DNA of 64,000 nucleotides from Bradyrhizobium sp. CCGUVB4N (GTDB taxonomy: Bacteria > Pseudomonadota > Alphaproteobacteria > Rhizobiales > Xanthobacteraceae), in the NCBI RefSeq assembly GCF_024199945.1, contig NZ_JANADP010000001.1:4154001-4218000 (forward strand), given 5' to 3'. Shown one piece after another: positions 55,208 to 63,826 of this stretch. The notes under the pieces were generated by a model, which ran no database searches, had not been told where the DNA came from, and saw only the letters and a list, made by a program, of their open reading frames with translations. Every line of letters begins with the position of its first letter. Positions within the stretch are counted from its first letter, which is position 1. A program made the translations under genes and the position numbers.

Positions 55208-55229
55208 TAATCATAATTCTGATTATAAT
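55208..55229 (+). promoter_or_regulatory. candidate TetR operator with -10 box TATAAT
   Basis: TAATCA-TAATTC-TGATTA (55208-55225) has perfect 6-bp arms. A consensus TATAAT (55224-55229) overlaps its right end, 55 bp before the sulfatase start. The site is AT-rich in a GC-rich region and 14 bp from the TetR start, consistent with an operator for both genes. Confidence 0.6.
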
Positions 55230-55283
55230 TTAGATTGAGACGAGCCGCGGGTCAACCGCGACGGCCGGGACAGGGAGCAACAG

Positions 55284-57572
55284 ATGAGCGCAGGCAGTGG
55301 CACGCCGTTTCGCGGCACCGTCGGCAAGACGGTTGCGGAGTCGAAACCCTGGTGGCCGGAGGCCGTGAAGCCGCCCGCGGGCGCGCCGAACATTCTCGTC
55401 GTGCTGTTCGACGATGTCGGCTTCTCCGATTTCGGCTGCTACGGCTCGAGCATCAAGACGCCGACCATCGATCGGCTCGCTGCGGAGGGGCTGCGCTACT
55501 CGGGCTTTCACACCACCGCGATGTGCTCGACGACGCGCGCCGCGCTGCTCACCGGGCGCAACCATCATTCGGTCGGCGTCGGGTGCCTCGCCAATTTCGA
55601 CTCCGGTTATCCCGGCTATCGCGGCAAGATCGCGCGCGAGGCGGGGACGCTGGCCGAAATGCTGCGCGTGCACGGCTATCGCAATTACATGGTCGGCAAA
55701 TGGCACGTCACGCCGCTGACCGAGAGCGGGGCGACCGGCCCATTCGACGGCTGGCCGCTCGGGCGCGGCTTCGACCGCTTCTACGGCTTCCTCGACGCCG
55801 AGACCGACCAATACGCGCCCGAGCTCGTCTCCGACAACACGCACATCGATCCTCCCGGCACCTACGCCGACGGCTATCATCTGACCGAGGACCTGATCGA
55901 CCAGGCGATCCGCTTCATCGGCGATCACCATGCCGACCGACCCGATATCCCCTGGCTCACCTGGGTCGCACTCGGCGCCTGCCATGCGCCGCACCAGGCG
56001 CCGGCCGACATCATCCGCAGCTACGATCCCGAATTCGTGCACGGCTGGGATGTCGAGCGCGAGCGGCGGCTGGCGCGCCAGAAGGCGATGGGACTGGTGC
56101 CGCAGGAGACGCGGATGCCTGATCGCAACGACGGCGTGAAGGCCTGGGAGGATCACTCCACAGACGAGCGTCGTGTGTTCACGCGGCTACAGGCGGCCTT
56201 CGCCGGCATGCTTGACCATTCCGACCGACATCTCGCGCGCCTTGTTTCATTCCTGGAGACGGCTGACATTCGCGACAACACGGTCATCATCGTGATGTCC
56301 GACAACGGCGCGAGCCAGGAGGGCGGCCCGCTCGGTTTCGTCAACGCGATGGGACCGTTCAATTTCAAGCCGGAGCCGATTCCCGAGAAGCTCGCCCGCA
56401 TCGACGAGATCGGCGGACCCGACACCCACAGCAATTTCCCCCATGGCTGGGCCATGGCCTCCAACACGCCGCTGCGCCGCTACAAGCAGAACACCCATGG
56501 TGGCGGCATCCGCGATCCCTTCGTCATCAACTGGCCGAAACGGATTGCAGCCAAAGGCGAGCTGCGGCACCAGTTCGTGCACGCCTGCGACCTGACACCG
56601 ACGCTGCTCGAGTTGATCGGGGTCGGCGCGCCATCCGAGATCGCCGGCTGCCCGCAGATGCCGCTCGAAGGCGAGAGCTTTGCGCGCTCGATCACGGATG
56701 CGTCCGCGCCTTCAAAACGCTCGCCGCAATATTTCGAGATGTTCGGTCATCGCGGGCTCTGGCAAGGCGGCTGGAAGGCGGTCGCCTACCATCCGCCCGG
56801 CACGCCGTTCGAGAAAGACAAATGGGAGCTGTTCCATCTCGACCGCGATTTCTCCGAGACGGACGATCTTGCGACGAAAGAGCCTGAGCGGCTGGCGCAG
56901 ATGATCGCGACATGGTGGGACGAGGCCGAGAAGCATGACGTGCTGCCGCTCGACGACCGTTTCGGGCCGCGCTTTGCCGAGAACGCCGCGCGCTTCCACG
57001 GCGCGCGCCACCATTTCGTCTTCCACCACGGCATGGGCCACGTGCCGACCGACGTCGCGCCCGATGTGCGCAGCCGCAGCTACACGATCGAGGCGCATGT
57101 CGAGATCGGCGACGCGGGCGCCGATGGCGTGCTGATCTCGCATGGCGATGCGACGTCGGGCTACAGCCTTTATGTCAAGGACGGCCATCTCGTGCACGAC
57201 CTCAACATCGGCGGCAGCCATCAGATCGTGCGCTCCGACCGCCAGGTTCGCTCCGGTGCGCGTCGGCTGGGCGTTCATGTCGAGCGTCTCGTCCGCACGG
57301 AGCCGCCCGCCAAGGGCTCGCGCACCGGTGTCACCGACTACACGCTGTTGATCGACGGCGAGAAGGCCGGCTCGCTGCAGACCCAGCTCGGCTTCCATAC
57401 GCTGATCTCGTGGTCGGGCCTCGACATCGGCCGCGACCGCGGCAGCCCGGTGTCGCACTACGAGGCGCCGTTCGAGTTTGAGGGAAAACTGCTGCGCGTC
57501 ACCGTCACCATGCACAACGACCAGACGCTCGACGGCGAGGCCGTCGGCAATGCGCAGATGGCGCGGCAGTAA
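55284..57572 (+). CDS. arylsulfatase (sulfatase family)
   Basis: A 762-aa enzyme with the sulfatase fold opening NILVVLFDDVGFSDFGCYGS (Asp metal ligands about residues 43-44). The formylglycine motif is CSTTRAALLTGR at 81-92, with Cys81 but Thr at the +2 place usually Pro or Ala; the late DNGAS region holds other metal ligands. No signal peptide is seen. AGGGAG precedes the ATG at 55284. The long C-terminal extension after about residue 560 is beta-rich (VEIGDAGADGVLISHG). It would release sulfate from sulfate esters, regulated by the divergent TetR. Confidence 0.9.
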   Translation: MSAGSGTPFRGTVGKTVAESKPWWPEAVKPPAGAPNILVVLFDDVGFSDFGCYGSSIKTPTIDRLAAEGLRYSGFHTTAMCSTTRAALLTGRNHHSVGVGCLANFDSGYPGYRGKIAREAGTLAEMLRVHGYRNYMVGKWHVTPLTESGATGPFDGWPLGRGFDRFYGFLDAETDQYAPELVSDNTHIDPPGTYADGYHLTEDLIDQAIRFIGDHHADRPDIPWLTWVALGACHAPHQAPADIIRSYDPEFVHGWDVERERRLARQKAMGLVPQETRMPDRNDGVKAWEDHSTDERRVFTRLQAAFAGMLDHSDRHLARLVSFLETADIRDNTVIIVMSDNGASQEGGPLGFVNAMGPFNFKPEPIPEKLARIDEIGGPDTHSNFPHGWAMASNTPLRRYKQNTHGGGIRDPFVINWPKRIAAKGELRHQFVHACDLTPTLLELIGVGAPSEIAGCPQMPLEGESFARSITDASAPSKRSPQYFEMFGHRGLWQGGWKAVAYHPPGTPFEKDKWELFHLDRDFSETDDLATKEPERLAQMIATWWDEAEKHDVLPLDDRFGPRFAENAARFHGARHHFVFHHGMGHVPTDVAPDVRSRSYTIEAHVEIGDAGADGVLISHGDATSGYSLYVKDGHLVHDLNIGGSHQIVRSDRQVRSGARRLGVHVERLVRTEPPAKGSRTGVTDYTLLIDGEKAGSLQTQLGFHTLISWSGLDIGRDRGSPVSHYEAPFEFEGKLLRVTVTMHNDQTLDGEAVGNAQMARQ

Positions 57573-57594
57573 GCGCGACGCCGCAGACGGGTCG

Positions 57595-57900
57595 CTACGG
57601 CTTGGCTGGGGGCGGTTGCAGCGGTCCAATCGCGAAAGGGGCGTCCGTGTTGCGTTCGCGCGTCGTGCGAATGCGCTTCACATCGGAGGTGGACGACGAT
57701 TTGCCGGCATTGGGCGTCTGCGAGAAATTGCCGTCGGTCTGGTCGTTGCGTGGCCGCACCCTCGCATCATGGACGGTCGGCTCGGCCGTTGGCGTCGGCG
57801 GCGACTGCAATTGGGCCTGAGCGCGTGTGGCGGCGCCGATCACACCAAAGATGGTGATCAAGACAGCAAGCCGATCGAGGCCCGACTTTTCTCGCGTCAT
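57595..57900 (-). CDS. small secreted proline-rich hypothetical protein (101 aa)
   Basis: An ATG at 57900 opens a 101-aa frame with a signal peptide (LDRLAVLITIFGVIGAATRA, cleavage near AQA about residue 28). The mature part is Pro/Thr-rich and unstructured, ending QPPPAKP. A GGAG site is very close to the start codon. A frame open to 58029 overlaps the IalB gene and is not used. The gene lies between the sulfatase gene and the IalB gene and has no known domain. Confidence 0.5.
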   Translation of the reverse strand: MTREKSGLDRLAVLITIFGVIGAATRAQAQLQSPPTPTAEPTVHDARVRPRNDQTDGNFSQTPNAGKSSSTSDVKRIRTTRERNTDAPFAIGPLQPPPAKP

Positions 57901-58000
57901 GCTCCACCGCCGTTGCCGGAACACCCGGCTGCGGCACCAGCGTAATCCAGCACGGGCGGCTCGGGAAGCCGCCCGGTGCAAGCCACCGACGTCTGCGGAC

Positions 58001-58579
58001 CTACTTGATCTTGTCGTAAGCGGCCGCAAAGTCGTTCAGCGGCATCGGGATCGCGATCGTTTCCTTCGCCATGTTCTGGAAGGAGACCTTCAATTGCTTG
58101 CCCGACTTCAGGCTCGCGAGCAGGTCGGGTGCGATCGGCGTCGAGGCGTAGCAGCCGCGGTTCTCGCAGGTCTGGATCTGGAGATCGACCGCCTTGCCCT
58201 CGTCGACCTGAAGCTTGGCGCCGACCGGCAGGTTGAGGCCGAGCGGCAGTTGGAGCAAGGCGACCGGCGTGCGGGTATCGGGCGCGATGCGGATGTTGAT
58301 CAGGACGATGGTCTGGCCGGTCTTGGTCAGGACCGCGTTCTGCTCGATCGCGCATTCGAGCGGCGCGTCGCGGCTCGCGCTGGTGCAGCGTGCGATCCAG
58401 CCGGGCTGCGCCGGAGCGCCTTCAGCGGCCTGCGGCTGGGTCGGTGCGGGCGAGGGCGCCGCCTGCGCGGCCGGGGTTGGGGACGCTGCGTTCTTCTTGG
58501 CGCCCTGCTGGGCATACGCGGCACCCGTGGACAACAGGGCAGCGGCGGCGAGAGCGACAAGTCTGGATTGCATGGGCAT
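58001..58579 (-). CDS. invasion-associated locus B (IalB) family protein
   Basis: A 192-aa exported protein with a signal peptide (residues 1 to about 23, LAAAALLSTGAAYAQQ), an Ala/Pro-rich linker (about 25-55) and the IalB domain from about residue 60. The Cys in WIARCTSASRDAPLECAIEQ and QTCENRGCYAST can form disulfides. IalB proteins are periplasmic or surface proteins of unknown biochemical role, first described in Bartonella invasion. It is probably its own transcription unit. Confidence 0.88.
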   Translation of the reverse strand: MPMQSRLVALAAAALLSTGAAYAQQGAKKNAASPTPAAQAAPSPAPTQPQAAEGAPAQPGWIARCTSASRDAPLECAIEQNAVLTKTGQTIVLINIRIAPDTRTPVALLQLPLGLNLPVGAKLQVDEGKAVDLQIQTCENRGCYASTPIAPDLLASLKSGKQLKVSFQNMAKETIAIPMPLNDFAAAYDKIK

Positions 58580-58643
58580 GGCGAGACCGCGTTGGCGTGA
58601 ACCGAGGGCCTCGCTGTAGCGTCGCGGAAGCCGCGGCGCAAGC

Positions 58644-61600
58644 TTACTCGGCGGCTTCCTTGACGGTGCCGTGCCCGGTCGCCTCGTGCCCTTCGTCCTC
58701 GGCCGAGTGGCTCTTGAACAGGTTCGAGAACTTGTCGAGATAGAGGTAGACGACCGGCGTGGTGAACAGCGTCAGCGCCTGGCTGACGATGAGGCCGCCG
58801 ACCATGGCGTAGCCGAGCGGCTGGCGGATCTCGGCGCCGGTGCCGTGGCCGAGCATCAGCGGCACGCCGCCGAGAAGTGCGGCCATCGTGGTCATCATGA
58901 TCGGGCGGAAGCGCAGCAGCGCGGCCTGGCGGATCGATTGCTCCGGCGTCTTGCCGTCGCGTTCGGCGGCGATGGCGAAGTCGACCATCATGATGCCGTT
59001 CTTCTTCACGATGCCGATCAGCAGGATGACGCCGATCAAGGCAATGAGGCTGAACTCGAAGCCGGCCGCCATCAGGATCGCGAGCGCACCGACGCCGGCC
59101 GAGGGCAGGGTCGACAGAATCGTGATCGGGTGGATGTAGCTCTCGTAGAGGATGCCGAGGATCAGATAGACCACGACCAGCGCCGCGAGGATCAGGAGCG
59201 GAACGGTGCCGAGCGATTGCTGGAACGCCTGCGCCGTGCCCTGGAAGCTCGAATTCAGCGTTGCCGGCGCGCCCATGTCGGCCATCGCCTTCTGGACGGC
59301 TTCGGTAGCCTGGCCGAGCGCAACGCCCTGCGCGAGGTTGAAGCTGATCGTGATCGCCGGGAACTGGCCCTGATGGCTGATCGAGAGCGACCGGACCGGA
59401 TCGGTGGTCCAGGTCGCAAAGGTCGACAGCGGCACCTGGTCGCCGGTCAGCGGCGATTTCAGATAGAGCTTGTTCAGCGAATCCAGATTGCCCTGCATCT
59501 CCGGCAGGATTTCCAGGATCACGTGATAGCTGTTGAGCTGCGTGAAGTACTGAGCGACCTGGCGCTGGCCGAACGCATCATACAGCGTGTCGTCGATCAG
59601 CTGCGGCTGGATGCCGTAGCGCGAGGCGGTGTCGCGGTTGATCTTGAGCTGGACCGTGGTGCCCTGGGTCTGCTGGTCGGTCGCGACGTCGCGCAACTCC
59701 GGCAGCGTCTGCATCTTGGCGAGGATCTTCGGCGCCCACGAATTGAGCTCGCCGAGATCGGCGTCCTGCAGGGTGAACTCGAACTGCGTACGTGTCGGAC
59801 GGCCACCGAGGCGGACGTCCTGGGCCGCCTGCATATAAAGGCGGGCGCCGGACACCTTCTCGAGCTTGGGACGCAGCCGCGCGATGATCTGTTGCGCAGA
59901 TGCGTCGCGCTCGTTGCGCGGCTTCAGCGTGATGAACATGTTGCCGTTATTGCCGGCGCGGCCGCTGCCACCGATGTTCATTGCCACCGATGCGATATCG
60001 TGATCCTCCATCACGATCTTGCCGAGCTCGACCTGACGGCGCTGCATTTCGGCGAAGGAGATGTCCTGGGAGGCTTCCGAGGTCGCGGTGATCAGGCCGA
60101 CGTCCTGTTGCGGGAAGAAGCCCTTCGGGATCAGGATGAAGAGATAGACCGACAGACCGAGCGTGGCGAAGAAGATGACGAGCGTGGTGCGCCGCCAGGC
60201 CATGGCGTGGTCGAGCACGTATTCATACCCGCGCAGCAGAGCGTCGAACGCGTTCTCGCTCCACTGGTAGAACTTGCCGTGGGTGACCTCGCTGTGGGAA
60301 CGCAGGAAGCGCGAGGCCATCATCGGGGTCAGGGTCAGCGACACGAACATCGAGACGAAGATCGTCATCGCCAGCACGACCGCGAACTCGCGGAACAGGC
60401 GTCCGATGATGCCGCCCATCAGCAGCAGCGGGATCAGCACCGCGACCAGCGAGATCGAGATCGACACGATGGTGAAGCCGATTTCCTTGGAACCCCTGAA
60501 GGCGGCGGCGAGCGGCTTCTCGCCTTCCTCGATGTAGCGCGTGATGTTCTCGAGCATCACGATGGCGTCGTCGACGACGAAGCCGACCGCGATGGTGAGG
60601 GCCATCAGCGACAGATTGTCGAGCGAATAGCCGAACACCCACATCAGCGCACAGGCGCCTAACAGCGCCAGTGGAACCGTGATGGTCGGAATCACCGTTG
60701 CCCAGAAGCTGCGCAGGAAGACGAAGATGACCATGACCACCAGCGCAATGGTCAGGAGCAGCGTGAACTGCACGTCCTCGACCGCGGCGCGGATGGTGGT
60801 GGTGCGGTCACTGATGACCTCGATCTTGACGGCGGGCGGGATCGCCGCGACGAGGCGGGGCAGGGTCGCCTTGATCCGGTCGACGGTCTCGATGACGTTG
60901 GCGCCGGGCTGCTTGAACACGACCAGGAACACGCCGCGTTTGCCGTTGGCCCAGGCCGCCTGCTTGGCGTCTTCAGGACCGGTCACCGCCTGACCGATGT
61001 CCTTGATCCGCAGGGGACCGCCGTTGCGGTAGGCGATAATGACGTCGTTCCAGTCCTTGGACTGCAACAATTGGTCGTTGGCGTAGATCGTGTAGGCGCG
61101 CTTCTCACCGTCGATATTGCCCTTGGGGCTGTCGACAGTGGTGATGCCGATCGCGCTGCGCACATCCTCGAGCGACAGGCCCTTGGCCACGAGTTTCGCC
61201 GGATCGATCTGGACGCGAACCGAGGGCTTCTGCTGGCCGCCGATGAACACCTGCGCCACGCCGGAGATCTGGCTGATCTGCTGGGCGAGCTGGGCGTCAA
61301 TCGAATCGCTGACGGTGGTCAGCGGCAGCGTGTCCGACGTCGCCGACAGCAGCAGGATCGGCGAGTCCGCCGGGTTCACCTTGCGGTAGGTCGGCGGCGA
61401 GGGCAGGTTCTTCGGCAACTGGCCGCTGGCGGCGTTGATGGCGCCCTGCACGTCATTGGCGGCGCCGTCGATGCTGCGGTTGAGGTCGAACTGGATGGTG
61501 ATCGACGCCGTGCCCAGATAGCTCGTCGAGGTCATCTGCGCGATGCCGGGAATCTGGGCGAACTGGCGCTCCAGCGGCTGCGCGACCGACGAGGCCATCG

Positions 61601-61781
61601 TCTCCGGGCTGCCGCCCGGCAGATTGGCCGTGATCTGGATGGTCGGGAAGTCCACCTGCGGCAGCGGTGCGACCGGCAGCAGCGGATAGGCGACGAGACC
61701 GACAAAAAGAATGCCGGCCATCAGCAACGATGTGCCGATGGGATAACGGATGAAAGGTGCCGAAATCCCGCCTTCGGTCAT
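58644..61781 (-). CDS. RND efflux permease (MdtB/MdtC-like)
   Basis: A 1045-aa inner-membrane pump. The N-terminus ends APFIRYPIGTSLLMAGILFV, and the Asp pair of TM4 is in GFVVDDAIVMLENITRYIEEG. Twelve helices and two periplasmic loops are predicted. The ATG at 61781 overlaps the adaptor stop by 4 nt. It is a single permease where E. coli has the MdtB/MdtC pair, so it probably forms a homotrimer. No regulator and no outer-membrane channel gene are adjacent. Substrates are unknown. Confidence 0.94.
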   Translation of the reverse strand: MTEGGISAPFIRYPIGTSLLMAGILFVGLVAYPLLPVAPLPQVDFPTIQITANLPGGSPETMASSVAQPLERQFAQIPGIAQMTSTSYLGTASITIQFDLNRSIDGAANDVQGAINAASGQLPKNLPSPPTYRKVNPADSPILLLSATSDTLPLTTVSDSIDAQLAQQISQISGVAQVFIGGQQKPSVRVQIDPAKLVAKGLSLEDVRSAIGITTVDSPKGNIDGEKRAYTIYANDQLLQSKDWNDVIIAYRNGGPLRIKDIGQAVTGPEDAKQAAWANGKRGVFLVVFKQPGANVIETVDRIKATLPRLVAAIPPAVKIEVISDRTTTIRAAVEDVQFTLLLTIALVVMVIFVFLRSFWATVIPTITVPLALLGACALMWVFGYSLDNLSLMALTIAVGFVVDDAIVMLENITRYIEEGEKPLAAAFRGSKEIGFTIVSISISLVAVLIPLLLMGGIIGRLFREFAVVLAMTIFVSMFVSLTLTPMMASRFLRSHSEVTHGKFYQWSENAFDALLRGYEYVLDHAMAWRRTTLVIFFATLGLSVYLFILIPKGFFPQQDVGLITATSEASQDISFAEMQRRQVELGKIVMEDHDIASVAMNIGGSGRAGNNGNMFITLKPRNERDASAQQIIARLRPKLEKVSGARLYMQAAQDVRLGGRPTRTQFEFTLQDADLGELNSWAPKILAKMQTLPELRDVATDQQTQGTTVQLKINRDTASRYGIQPQLIDDTLYDAFGQRQVAQYFTQLNSYHVILEILPEMQGNLDSLNKLYLKSPLTGDQVPLSTFATWTTDPVRSLSISHQGQFPAITISFNLAQGVALGQATEAVQKAMADMGAPATLNSSFQGTAQAFQQSLGTVPLLILAALVVVYLILGILYESYIHPITILSTLPSAGVGALAILMAAGFEFSLIALIGVILLIGIVKKNGIMMVDFAIAAERDGKTPEQSIRQAALLRFRPIMMTTMAALLGGVPLMLGHGTGAEIRQPLGYAMVGGLIVSQALTLFTTPVVYLYLDKFSNLFKSHSAEDEGHEATGHGTVKEAAE

Positions 61782-62953
61782 TCCTGCTGAACCTTGCTTT
61801 TCTGAACCGGATCCGAACTCGCCACGGCCGTCGAAACGAGGCTGCCGGGCTGCACCTTATACTGACCGCCGGTGATGACTTGCTGACCGGGGCTCAAACC
61901 TTCCTCGACGACCGAACGTCCGTCGATGGAGTAGTTTACCTTGATCTTGCGTGCCTCGGCCTTGTTGTCCTGGCCGACGGTATAGGCGTAGAGGCCGTTG
62001 GTTGAATGCAGCACCGCGTCATCGGGGACGATGGTCGCATCCTTCAGGGTCCGCACCAACAGGCGTGTCGACACCGATTGCCCCGGCCACAGCGTGTGTT
62101 CCTTGTTGTCGAACACCGCCTTGAGCCGAATAGTCCCGCTGGTCGTATCAACCTGGTTGTTGATGACGGCGAGCTTGCCCTCGGCCAGCGTCTTCTTGCC
62201 GTCGGTGGTGAACGCGATCACCTTGAGCTCGCCGGACTTCTGGCCCTCGCTGATATAAGGCAGCTGGTCTTCCGGTGCGGTGAAGATCACCGTGATCGGC
62301 TCGACCTGGGCGATGGTGACGACGCCGGTCTGGCTCGAGGCGTTGACGATGTTGCCGAGGTCGACCTGGCGCAGGCCGGCGACGCCGGTGATCGGCGACT
62401 TGACCTGGGTGTAGTCGAGCTGGGTCTGGGCGTTGGCGATCGCGGCTTCGTCGGCGGCGATCTGGGCGGTGAGCTGGGCAACGGTGGAGCGTTGCGTATC
62501 GGTCTGTTGCCGCGTCGCGAATTCGCCGAGCTTGGTGTAGCGCTGCAGATCGAGATTGGCGTTGGCGAGATTGGCCTCGTCCTGCGATTTTTTGGCCTTG
62601 GCCTGATCGAGGGCGGCCTGGAACGGGCGCGGATCGATCTCGACGAGGAGATCGCCTTGGTTGACCATTTGACCTTCGGTGAACGCGATCTTGTCGATCT
62701 GGCCGTCCACCCGGGTCCGGACTTGTACGGTGTTGAAGCCTTGCACCGTGCCGAGGCCGGTCAGGTAGACCGGGAAGTCCGCCTTCTGGACCGGCGCAAC
62801 GCTGACGGGGACGGCGGGCGCCCGCGGCGGGCCCTTCTGCGCGGTCTGGGCTTTCCCGGCCTCAGCCGCCGAGAAACGCTGCCAGCCGTAATAGCCGCCA
62901 CCGGCCACAGCTGCGATGATGACAATCCACAGGATCGGCCGTGACTTTTTCAT
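61778..62953 (-). CDS. RND periplasmic adaptor (MdtA-like)
   Basis: A 391-aa membrane-fusion protein with an N-terminal anchor (PILWIVIIAAVAGGGYYGW), a lipoyl-like half (VDGQIDKIAFTEGQMVNQGD), a coiled-coil (about 120-180) and beta-barrel domain with a beta-ribbon end. It couples the permease gene by a 4-nt overlap. The ATG at 62953 begins right before the anchor; an open frame to 63166 is not family sequence. The ribosome site is weak. A candidate promoter lies at 63025-63051. Confidence 0.92.
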   Translation of the reverse strand: MKKSRPILWIVIIAAVAGGGYYGWQRFSAAEAGKAQTAQKGPPRAPAVPVSVAPVQKADFPVYLTGLGTVQGFNTVQVRTRVDGQIDKIAFTEGQMVNQGDLLVEIDPRPFQAALDQAKAKKSQDEANLANANLDLQRYTKLGEFATRQQTDTQRSTVAQLTAQIAADEAAIANAQTQLDYTQVKSPITGVAGLRQVDLGNIVNASSQTGVVTIAQVEPITVIFTAPEDQLPYISEGQKSGELKVIAFTTDGKKTLAEGKLAVINNQVDTTSGTIRLKAVFDNKEHTLWPGQSVSTRLLVRTLKDATIVPDDAVLHSTNGLYAYTVGQDNKAEARKIKVNYSIDGRSVVEEGLSPGQQVITGGQYKVQPGSLVSTAVASSDPVQKSKVQQE

Positions 62954-63350
62954 ATCTATTTGTATCGGCTTGTATGCCCAAAGGAACGACTTAAGCGCCA
63001 GCAACAAGTTCCCGGCGCTGTTGTATAATACACGCCAAGTTCCAGTGTAAACAGCACTATCGGCTGGGAATCCTAAACAATTGGAAAGCTTTGCACCCCG
63101 TAGGCAACCGGGTGGCGAAGCGGTGTGCAGTGCTGCATTTTCCCGATGCGAACCGACAAAGTGCAAAAGTTGGGCAGTGCTCGCGGACCGCGTGAGCGAC
63201 CAACCATGCGCGCGTGGCGTCGCACGCGGCTGGCCGCATCGTCGATGTTTCGGATTGATCGCAGTTAGGATGGTTCTAAACCGGCGGCATGCCGTTGCGG
63301 TTGTCAGGAAAATCAGTGTCGTTCATATCGGCCCGCCACAACGGGAGCAC
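62954..63350. other. 397-bp intergenic region before the RND operon
   Basis: On the minus strand, TTTACA (63046-63051) and TATTAT (63025-63030) are 15 bp apart and could form a promoter for the adaptor gene, about 75 bp upstream of its start. The -10 lies in the small palindrome TGTATAATACA (63022-63032). I see no gene, tRNA or repeat in the rest. Confidence 0.35.
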
Positions 63351-63353
63351 ATG

Positions 63354-63593
63354 ATGGACGAGCTGAACGGCAAGCTGATCGCGTGTCAGATCTTGATCAC
63401 GGGGTTGATCGCGCGCGTCGCCAACGAGCAGCGTGATCCCTTGCGCTTCCTCACCGACTTTCGCGACGAGATCAAAGCCGTCGTCAACGGCATCAACATC
63501 GCCGGCATGGACAACTCCGATCGTGTGCGCGCGACCGCGCAGCGCACCGTCGACGAATTGTTCTCGTTGATGAAGCCGCCGAGCAGCGACTGA
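63354..63593 (+). CDS. small hypothetical protein (79 aa)
   Basis: The second of two adjacent ATG codons, at 63354, has the correct spacing from GGGAG (63343-63347). The product is soluble and helical: MDELNGKLIACQILITGLIA, then DPLRFLTDFRDEIKAVVNGI and a C-terminal helix ending DELFSLMKPPSSD. No known domain is recognised. It is separated from the RND operon by 397 bp and from the receptor-like gene by 233 bp. Confidence 0.65.
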   Translation: MDELNGKLIACQILITGLIARVANEQRDPLRFLTDFRDEIKAVVNGINIAGMDNSDRVRATAQRTVDELFSLMKPPSSD

Positions 63594-63674
63594 CGGCTGC
63601 GCAAAATGATGCGCGAAGACAAGCGCCGTCGTTTCTGATTGCTTCAATATGTCGCGCGACATTTCATCGTTTCC

Positions 63675-63693
63675 GATTCGAAATTTTAGAATC
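63675..63693. promoter_or_regulatory. AT-rich imperfect palindrome upstream of the receptor-like gene
   Basis: GATTC-G-AAA-T-TTT-A-GAATC pairs in eight of nine positions around a central T, about 133 bp before the start of the gene at 63827. It resembles sites of iron-responsive regulators such as Irr or Fur in character, but I cannot match it to a consensus. Confidence 0.35.
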
Positions 63694-63826
63694 GATTTGA
63701 ACTAGAGCGATTCAAGTGGTCGCGCGCGTCTCCTCGCATTGACCTGATTTTTCGTGATCGATAGCACCGCCTCATCGTTCGTCGCGCATGTCGCGGATCG
63801 ACGAATATAAATTGGGGTGCGTTGGA

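Noticed and set aside
57901..58029. N-terminal extension of the 101-aa secreted protein
   Set aside because: It would overlap the end of the IalB gene and place an Arg-rich segment before an evident signal peptide.
58671..60662. 663-codon open frame on the plus strand opposite the second RND permease
   Set aside because: The RND permease frame on the minus strand has all family motifs; the opposite frame has none.
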